A stretch of 47,532 nucleotides of DNA from an uncultured Eubacteriales bacterium (GTDB lineage Bacteria > Bacillota > Clostridia > Oscillospirales > Acutalibacteraceae), in assembly GCA_900315815.1 (NCBI GenBank), contig ONAS01000038.1, forward strand, positions 1 through 47,532, in the 5' to 3' direction. The first letter of the stretch is position 1; every line of letters starts with the position of its first letter. The notes beneath the pieces are model-generated. The model was not told the origin of the DNA. It worked only from the letters and a program-made list of their open reading frames with translations, and ran no database searches. A program made the position numbers and the translations under genes. Positions 42,545 through 47,532 of this stretch are shown one piece after another.

Positions 42545-43363
42545 TTATTCGATCGTATCAATATAGTCGCGCAGCAGGTTGGTGATCACCGTCCTGCGGT
42601 ACTCGGCGGATACTCTGCCGCGGGTAAAGGTCAGGCTGTCGGCGTACATTTTCACGTATGCCTCTGCGTTGGCTTTCACCTCTTCGGCGGTCTTGCCGAT
42701 GATCGCCGCCTCGATATCCTCAAAGCGCCGGCAGACGTCTCCGCCGCCGATGAAAGCCGCCGTGAACCGATCGATCACGCCGTCCTTCACGCTGTACACA
42801 CCGCCGATGGCGGCGCGGGAGATCGCGAGCGCGTTCCTGCCGCCGATCTTCTTGTAGTAATACGGCAGGGCGCAGTTGGCTTTCGGGAGAAGGATCTCGG
42901 CGATCAGCTCGTCGTCACGGATCGCTGTCACGCCGCGGCGGACGCAGAAGTCCTTGAGAGGAAGGATCCTCTCGCCGCTTGCGGATAAAAGACGCACACG
43001 GGCGTCAAGCGCGAAGCCTGCCATCACAGAGTCCGCTTTATCGGACCCGTTGCCGAGGTTGCCGCCGAAGGTCCCTGCGTTGCGGATCGCGGGCGCCGCG
43101 ATGCGGGAGACCGCCTCCTTCATGATGCGGGGGATCAGCTCGCTCGCGAGCGCCTCGGTAAAGGTGACCGCCGCGCCGACGCGGATGAAGTCGCCGTCGT
43201 CCCTGATCTGTCTGATCTCGTCGATATCGTTGATAAACAGGAACGGCACTCCCTCAGGCTTCTTCACCATGATATCGGTGCCGCCCGCATACGGGATGAC
43301 CCTTTCACGCGCGCGGATCTCGAGCGCCTCCTGCAATGCGGTGGGTTTATATCCGTTTACCAT
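42545..43363 (-). CDS. FAD-binding subunit of molybdenum hydroxylase
   Basis: 272 aa. FAD_binding_5 motifs YAGGTDIMVKKPEG and the second FAD contact AGTFGGNLGNGSDKAD are present, followed by a CO_deh_flav_C domain (near 165-270). It accepts electrons from the [2Fe-2S] clusters and passes them to NAD or another acceptor. The start overlaps the stop of the iron-sulfur gene (ATGGTAA). It resembles the FAD subunit found in selenium-dependent hydroxylase operons. Confidence 0.93.
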   Translation of the reverse strand: MVNGYKPTALQEALEIRARERVIPYAGGTDIMVKKPEGVPFLFINDIDEIRQIRDDGDFIRVGAAVTFTEALASELIPRIMKEAVSRIAAPAIRNAGTFGGNLGNGSDKADSVMAGFALDARVRLLSASGERILPLKDFCVRRGVTAIRDDELIAEILLPKANCALPYYYKKIGGRNALAISRAAIGGVYSVKDGVIDRFTAAFIGGGDVCRRFEDIEAAIIGKTAEEVKANAEAYVKMYADSLTFTRGRVSAEYRRTVITNLLRDYIDTIE

Positions 43364-43694
43364 AATCCATCGCCCTCCTTTGCCGCGTTCAGGACCGCCC
43401 TGACGATCGCGTTATAGCCGGTACAGCGGCAGATGTTGCCGGAAAGACCCTCGCGCACCTCTTCCTCTGCGGGATGGGGATTCCTGCTGAGGATCGCCTC
43501 CGCCGCCAGCACCATGCCGGGGATACCAGCACGCCGTCGATCAGCACCGCGCACGCGCCGCATTCGCCCTCCTTACAGCCGCATTTGACGCTTTTCATAT
43601 CATAGTCGTCACGCAGGACGTCCAGCAGCCGATCGGTCGCCGCGCCCTCGTACCAGATCTCTTTTGAATTCAGTCTGAAGCAGATACCGTCCAT
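43357..43694 (-). pseudogene. [2Fe-2S] subunit of molybdenum hydroxylase, internal deletion with frameshift
   Basis: Two frames carry the two ends of one protein. From ATG 43694 (GGAGG 7 nt upstream) the first frame gives about 57 codons with the first-cluster motif CGCKEGECGAC and ends normally at VLIDGVLV. The other frame resumes at IPGMVLAAEAIL and runs through LSGNICRCTGYNAIV to the TAA at 43357. Family members have about 45 residues between these points, with the fourth Cys of cluster I and the CGFC of cluster II. All of that is missing, and the junction near 43524 also shifts the frame. Both halves are otherwise well preserved, so the loss is recent or an assembly error. Confidence 0.88.
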
Positions 43695-45838
43695 CACAGA
43701 CCCTCCTTGTTCAGTTCCAGAATGACGTCCTCGGCGGAGAAGGGGATGAAGCTCAGGCGATGCTTTCCCGCGCCGCCCAGCGCCTGCTCGACCGCCTCGA
43801 TATACGCAGGCGGCGGCGCTACCAGCGGCAGCTCGCCGGCACCCTTGGCGCCGTAAGGTCCGTCGGGGTATTCCTCGACATGCAGCGTCGCCTGCATATT
43901 CGGCACATCCATCGTCGTGGGCACCAGATAATCGGTGAAGCTGTTGTTGCGGATGCGTCCCCTGCCGTCGTAATTCATCTTCTCGATGGACGCGTAGCCG
44001 AGTCCCTGCAGGAAGCCGCCCTCCATCTGTCCGAGTACGATGTGATAGTCCACCGGCGTGCCGACGTCAAAGCTGCCGTACGCGCCGAGGATCCTTGTCA
44101 GTCCCGTATAGGTATCCACCTCTACCTCAACGGCGGCCGCCGCCCACGCATAGGTGGGATAGGCGTCGCCCTCAAAGCGGTCGAGATAGAACGGGATCAT
44201 GAAATCAGGCTCTTTGTATTTCTCCTCTACCTCCTGCTCGACGCCCTCCTGCCAGATATCGCGCAGCTTGATCGCGGCTCTGCGGAGAAGCTCGCCGACG
44301 ATCATCAGCGAACGTGACGCGACCGTCGGGCCGGAATCGGGCACGCGGGCGGTGTCGGGATGGTCATAGTAGACCCGCTCCAAGGGGATGTTCAGCTCAT
44401 GCGCGACGATCTTCGGGAAGGTCGTGCGGACGCCCTGACCGATGTCGCCGTTGGATGCCAGCACCTCAACGCTACCGTCGGCGTATTTGCGGAGCTTCGC
44501 CTTTGCCTTGATCAGGTCCCTTTCGCCCGAGCCGGTAAAGCCCGCGCCGTGGAATACGGCGGAAAAGCCGATGCCCCGTCTGTAACGGCCGGTCTGAGGC
44601 TTCGCGTACTCCTTATGCTTTTTCCGCAGATCGGACATGCCGTCCACCTCATCGAGCATCGCGGGCAGCGGTACGGGGAAATGGTACCTGCCGTTGGTGG
44701 AGGTGACGTCGCCCTTTCTGACAAAATGGCGCTCCTTGAATTCGATCGTATCAACGCCCAGATCCTGCGCGATGTGCGACATCATCATCTCCATCGCGAA
44801 AAACGTCTGGGGCGCGCCGAAGCCGCGGTACGCGCCGCAGGGATTGGTATTGGTCTTGACCGCTTTGCCGGTGACGCGGACATTCGGGATATCATACACG
44901 CCCGGGGCGGCGATGATGCCGCGCTGCAATACGACCGCGGAGAGGGTCGAATACGCGCCCGCGTTGAAGCGGACGTCCGCTTCAACGGCGGTCACTCTGC
45001 CGTCCTTGACGGCGACCTTGTACCGGCACAGCGAGGGGTGACGCTTCGGGGTGAATTCCAGATCCTCGCGTCTGTTGAAAACACAGCGGACCGGCTGACC
45101 GCACTTTTCCGCCGCGACGGCGACCTGACAGCCGATGATCGACGGGAAGTCCTCCTTGCCGCCGAAGCCTCCGCCGGTGACGTCCTGCAGGATATGCACG
45201 CCGTCGGGACCCGTTCCCAAAGCGCGGGCGACCGCTCCGTGCACATAGTACGCGCACTGCAGAGAGCCGTGGACAAACATGCGCCCGTCCGCCTCCGGCT
45301 CCGCCATCATGCCCTGCGGCTCCAGATAGGTCTGATCCTGATAGCCCGTGATGAACTCTTCCTCATAGACCTTGTCCGCCTCGGCAAACGCTTTCCCGAC
45401 GTCGCCGTGACCGAACGCATAATCAAAGAAGTATTCCTCTGCCGTGCGGATATCCAGCACCGGCTCCAGCTCCTCGTACTCGACCTTGATCTCTCCGAGA
45501 AGCCGCTCGACCTCGCGTTTGTCGGGTCCGACGACCATACCGATCGGCTCGCCGATATACTCCACCGTATCGCGGCAGAAAACGGGCGTATCGTCCAGAA
45601 CGATATTGACGTTGTTGTCACCGGGGATATCGGACTTGTCGACGTAGTAATACCCCTCGGGAAGCTCTGGCACCTGCACGCTCAGCACCCGCGCCCTTGC
45701 GAGCGTCGAATGCAGCAGTCTGCCGCAGAGGATCGCCCTGCCGTCGGCGGTCGTGACATAGTCGTCGACATAGACCGACCGGCCCTCGATCTTCGGGTCA
45801 TGGTCTTTTTTCTTGATCGAATGACTTATTTCTTTCAT
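43694..45838 (-). CDS. Molybdopterin-binding subunit, xanthine dehydrogenase family
   Basis: 714 aa. Motifs: TGGGFGGKEDFPS, CGAYRGFGAPQTFF, GDIGQGVRTTFPK, LGQMEGGFLQGLG, and catalytic Glu in GAKGAGELPLVAPP. It holds the molybdenum cofactor and hydroxylates an aromatic heterocycle or aldehyde; the substrate is unknown. The ATG at 45838 (MKEISHSIKKKDHD) has GGAG 8 nt upstream; a longer frame to 46033 overlaps the upstream gene and lacks a ribosome site. Its stop overlaps the start of the damaged iron-sulfur gene. Without that subunit it may lack its electron partner unless another is supplied elsewhere. Confidence 0.94.
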   Translation of the reverse strand: MKEISHSIKKKDHDPKIEGRSVYVDDYVTTADGRAILCGRLLHSTLARARVLSVQVPELPEGYYYVDKSDIPGDNNVNIVLDDTPVFCRDTVEYIGEPIGMVVGPDKREVERLLGEIKVEYEELEPVLDIRTAEEYFFDYAFGHGDVGKAFAEADKVYEEEFITGYQDQTYLEPQGMMAEPEADGRMFVHGSLQCAYYVHGAVARALGTGPDGVHILQDVTGGGFGGKEDFPSIIGCQVAVAAEKCGQPVRCVFNRREDLEFTPKRHPSLCRYKVAVKDGRVTAVEADVRFNAGAYSTLSAVVLQRGIIAAPGVYDIPNVRVTGKAVKTNTNPCGAYRGFGAPQTFFAMEMMMSHIAQDLGVDTIEFKERHFVRKGDVTSTNGRYHFPVPLPAMLDEVDGMSDLRKKHKEYAKPQTGRYRRGIGFSAVFHGAGFTGSGERDLIKAKAKLRKYADGSVEVLASNGDIGQGVRTTFPKIVAHELNIPLERVYYDHPDTARVPDSGPTVASRSLMIVGELLRRAAIKLRDIWQEGVEQEVEEKYKEPDFMIPFYLDRFEGDAYPTYAWAAAAVEVEVDTYTGLTRILGAYGSFDVGTPVDYHIVLGQMEGGFLQGLGYASIEKMNYDGRGRIRNNSFTDYLVPTTMDVPNMQATLHVEEYPDGPYGAKGAGELPLVAPPPAYIEAVEQALGGAGKHRLSFIPFSAEDVILELNKEGL

Positions 45839-45905
45839 TGGTATCACTCCATATCGGTAGCAAAATGATAGTTGACAGAACTCTTTTATCAGCCGAAGCT
45901 CTCTG

Positions 45906-46493
45906 TTACCGGATCGCCCGGTAATCCGCAGGCGTATCCAGATCGATGAGGATCCCCGGCTCGTTGACGGCGATCTCCTTCGCCTTACGGCAGCCGAGGA
46001 TCGCCCTGAGTCCTCCTCCGCCCTCATAGGCAAGGATCTCCGGGATCATCCGCGCACGGATCAGCGGCGGATGACCGCGCCTGCCGTCCAGCACGGGACA
46101 GATGACGTCGGGCTCGCCGTCGAATGCCGCGATCAGCGCCTCATACACGCGCGGCGCGATCATCGGCATATCCGCCGGCAGCAGAAAGAACGCGTCGCAC
46201 TCCCCCATCGCCCGCAGTCCTAGCCGGACCGAGCGCAGCATATCCGTCGAAGCGTAATCGGGGTTTTCAACGATCGTCAGCCGCCCGGGAAACCGTTCCC
46301 TCAGCACTTGAGCGACCTCGCCGCCCCGATAGCCGACGACAGCGGCGGCGGTACAAATATACGGCATCGCGGAGCCGACCGACGCCTCGATGACCGTCCG
46401 ATCGGCATACGGCAGAAGCGGCTTGAACGCGCCCATGCGCGAGCTCAGCCCCGCCGCGGGGATGACCGCGCCGAAGCGGAATTGACAGGTCAA
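45906..46493 (-). CDS. MobA/MocA-like molybdenum cofactor nucleotidyltransferase
   Basis: 195 aa. Nucleotidyltransferase signature PAAGLSSRMGAFKPLLP at residues 12-28, then LPADMPMIAP (metal Asp) and a late DGRRGHPPLI. This is the MobA-like NTP transferase group that makes the cytosine or guanine dinucleotide form of molybdopterin; xanthine dehydrogenase-type enzymes usually need the cytosine form, so MocA activity is likely. Start is TTG 46493 with GGAGG 7 nt upstream. First gene of the molybdenum hydroxylase operon, with the promoter at 46565-46592. Confidence 0.9.
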   Translation of the reverse strand: MTCQFRFGAVIPAAGLSSRMGAFKPLLPYADRTVIEASVGSAMPYICTAAAVVGYRGGEVAQVLRERFPGRLTIVENPDYASTDMLRSVRLGLRAMGECDAFFLLPADMPMIAPRVYEALIAAFDGEPDVICPVLDGRRGHPPLIRARMIPEILAYEGGGGLRAILGCRKAKEIAVNEPGILIDLDTPADYRAIR

Positions 46494-46564
46494 GCGATCG
46501 CCTCCTCCCCCGACAGAACGATCTTCCGTCTGACGGAATTTTATACTGCCCCAGTATTGCTTTT

Positions 46565-46592
46565 ATTTTATCATAAAACGCCAACTTGTCAA
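46565..46592 (-). promoter_or_regulatory. Promoter of the molybdenum hydroxylase operon
   Basis: On the minus strand, -35 TTGACA (46587-46592), a 16-bp spacer ending TGA, and -10 TAAAAT (46565-46570). It diverges from the tRNA-Met promoter. Confidence 0.82.
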
Positions 46593-46664
46593 TAAATTTG
46601 AACGGCTTTTTTGCATAGTTTATACAAAAAGATTTCCACACCTGTCTGACGACAGGATTCGCCC

Positions 46665-46693
46665 TTGACAAAACAGCAAAACAGTGTTAACAT
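46665..46693 (+). promoter_or_regulatory. Promoter of tRNA-Met
   Basis: -35 TTGACA (46665-46670), a 17-bp spacer and -10 TAACAT (46688-46693), about 22 bp before the tRNA 5' end. Confidence 0.82.
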
Positions 46694-46715
46694 ATAGAGG
46701 CTGAAAGGCACATAT

Positions 46716-46792
<77 letters not shown>

Positions 46793-46794
46793 AA

Positions 46795-46834
46795 GAAACC
46801 GCTTAAACAGTACGTTTAGGCGGTTTCTTCTTTT
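46795..46834 (+). terminator. Terminator of tRNA-fMet
   Basis: GAAACCGC (46795-46802) pairs with GCGGTTTC (46820-46827), with an inner TAAAC/GTTTA, followed by TTCTTTT. It starts 3 nt after the tRNA. Confidence 0.88.
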
Positions 46835-46858
46835 ATCCGATATAGGGAAAACTCACGA

Positions 46859-46880
46859 TTTGTTGTTTATTTGTTGTTTA
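46859..46880. repeat. Two 11-bp direct repeats between tRNA-fMet and integrase
   Basis: TTTGTTGTTTA occurs twice in tandem (46859-46869, 46870-46880). The position between a tRNA 3' end and an integrase suits an arm-type site for integrase or excisionase, but low complexity also explains it. Confidence 0.5.
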
Positions 46881-46946
46881 TAGTGCATTTTTTCATCGTT
46901 TTTTCAGCTGTTATCATGCTTGTATTCCGTATTATATTCCGCTACA

Positions 46947-46995
46947 AAAACCTGCGCTTCTTATCAGATCATCCGATCAGAAAGGCGCAGGTTTT
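46947..46995 (-). terminator. Terminator of the integrase gene, bidirectional
   Basis: AAAACCTGCGC (46947-46957) pairs with GCGCAGGTTTT (46985-46995), with a 27-base loop that has its own GATC-type pairing. T-runs lie on both strands. It is 14 nt past the integrase stop. Confidence 0.75.
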
Positions 46996-47008
46996 CTTTT
47001 TGTCTGTA

Positions 47009-47532
47009 TTATCCGGCGTTCCTGTTGAGCGTCGGGGTGAGAATGTTCTCCAAAGCTTCGGCGGCGGCTTCGTCGGCCGAGCGGATCGCGTGTGCGTATA
47101 TCCTGCCGGTGGTCACGGAGCTGGCGTGTCCGAGACGCTTCGATACAGTGGTGATTGGGACACCGCTCGCTATCTGCAAGGTCGCGTTTGTATGCCGGAG
47201 CGAATGGAGCGAGATCGGCGGCAATACATCGCAGTGCGCTTTCACAAAGGCAGAAAACCAACGTGAGAGCGTGTCAGGGTGCAGCGGCGCACCGAAATCG
47301 GTCGTGAAGATCCTGTCGGTTTCCTGCCAGCGGTCGCCGACTCTCAGGCGCATTTCCACCTGATACTTGCGGTACAGCTTCAGATCATTGACGGCGGTCT
47401 GAGGGAGCTTGATCACCCTGTTCGAGGTGCGGTTTTTGGTTTCGTCCTCAAACACTCCTTTTTCGGGCAGATAGAGCGAGGAGCGGCACACCTGCAGGAT
47501 AGCGTTATCAAAATCGATGTCCGACCATTCGA
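47009..47532 (-). CDS. Tyrosine site-specific integrase (N-terminus beyond the right edge)
   Basis: The last 174 codons of a phage/ICE-type integrase. Visible catalytic positions: HSLRHTNATL (His-x-x-Arg), LGHASSV (second His) and the nucleophile Tyr in GRIYAH. The preceding region (EWSDIDFDN, RSSLYLPEKGVF, NRTSNRVIKLP) matches the Tn916/P4-like core-domain pattern. The frame is open to the edge. The gene reads toward tRNA-fMet, with its 3' end 217 bp from the tRNA, the usual arrangement when the tRNA 3' end is the attachment site. Confidence 0.93.
   Translation of the reverse strand, partial: EWSDIDFDNAILQVCRSSLYLPEKGVFEDETKNRTSNRVIKLPQTAVNDLKLYRKYQVEMRLRVGDRWQETDRIFTTDFGAPLHPDTLSRWFSAFVKAHCDVLPPISLHSLRHTNATLQIASGVPITTVSKRLGHASSVTTGRIYAHAIRSADEAAAEALENILTPTLNRNAG

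Noticed and set aside
44360-45868. 502-codon plus-strand open frame
   Set aside because: Shadow of the 714-aa molybdenum subunit.

Overview
The window looks like chromosome from a gut-type clostridial Firmicute, most likely Oscillospiraceae (Ruminococcus-like). The basis is GC-rich codon use, strong AGGAGG-type ribosome sites, sigma-A promoters, two secreted proteins ending in type I dockerins, giant repetitive surface proteins, and a citrate synthase and pyruvate kinase of Firmicute type. The family assignment is an inference, because no 16S gene is present.

Layout. Bases 1-17006, all minus strand: a giant secreted repeat protein cut by the left edge, a second giant secreted protein (2522 aa, Calx-beta, Ig-like and dockerin domains), a two-component system (response regulator with SARP-like output; 7-TM LytS/YesM-type kinase) and a small membrane protein. 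Bases 17007-17700: an AT-rich island with a decayed reading frame and 21-bp tandem repeats, next to tRNA-Thr(CGT). Bases 17897-21240, plus strand: an XRE regulator, then rpsO and pnp with structured leaders. Bases 21276-26832: a damaged lipoprotein gene, a YgjP-like metallopeptidase, pyruvate kinase, an EamA transporter and citrate synthase. Bases 27128-30228: a VTC-domain gene, a candidate 30-aa gene and DUF4956, convergent with a CotH-dockerin gene. Bases 30476-35754: fba, a MIF-like protein, YjbQ, ddl, murF and xth. Bases 36026-39796, minus strand: metG, tatD and a TIR-MORN fusion protein. Bases 39971-46493, minus strand: a molybdenum hydroxylase operon with a cofactor cytidylyltransferase. 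Bases 46716-47532: initiator tRNA-Met followed by a tyrosine integrase cut by the right edge, probably the end of an integrated element.

How the genes fit together. ddl and murF make and attach the D-Ala-D-Ala of peptidoglycan. rpsO-pnp is the conserved ribosome/RNA-decay pair. VTC, DUF4956 and CotH recur together in Firmicutes and suggest a polyphosphate or cell-surface phosphorylation function. The molybdenum hydroxylase operon supplies a cofactor enzyme, a FAD subunit and two molybdenum subunits, but its separate [2Fe-2S] subunit has an internal deletion.

Most interesting items: the TIR-MORN protein (catalytic-type Glu plus six full MORN repeats) downstream of metG-tatD; a 60-bp structured repeat present twice with compensatory base changes; the deletion in the iron-sulfur subunit; the long hairpin in the pnp leader; the 30-aa gene between VTC and DUF4956; and the AT-rich relic with three 21-bp repeats beside tRNA-Thr.
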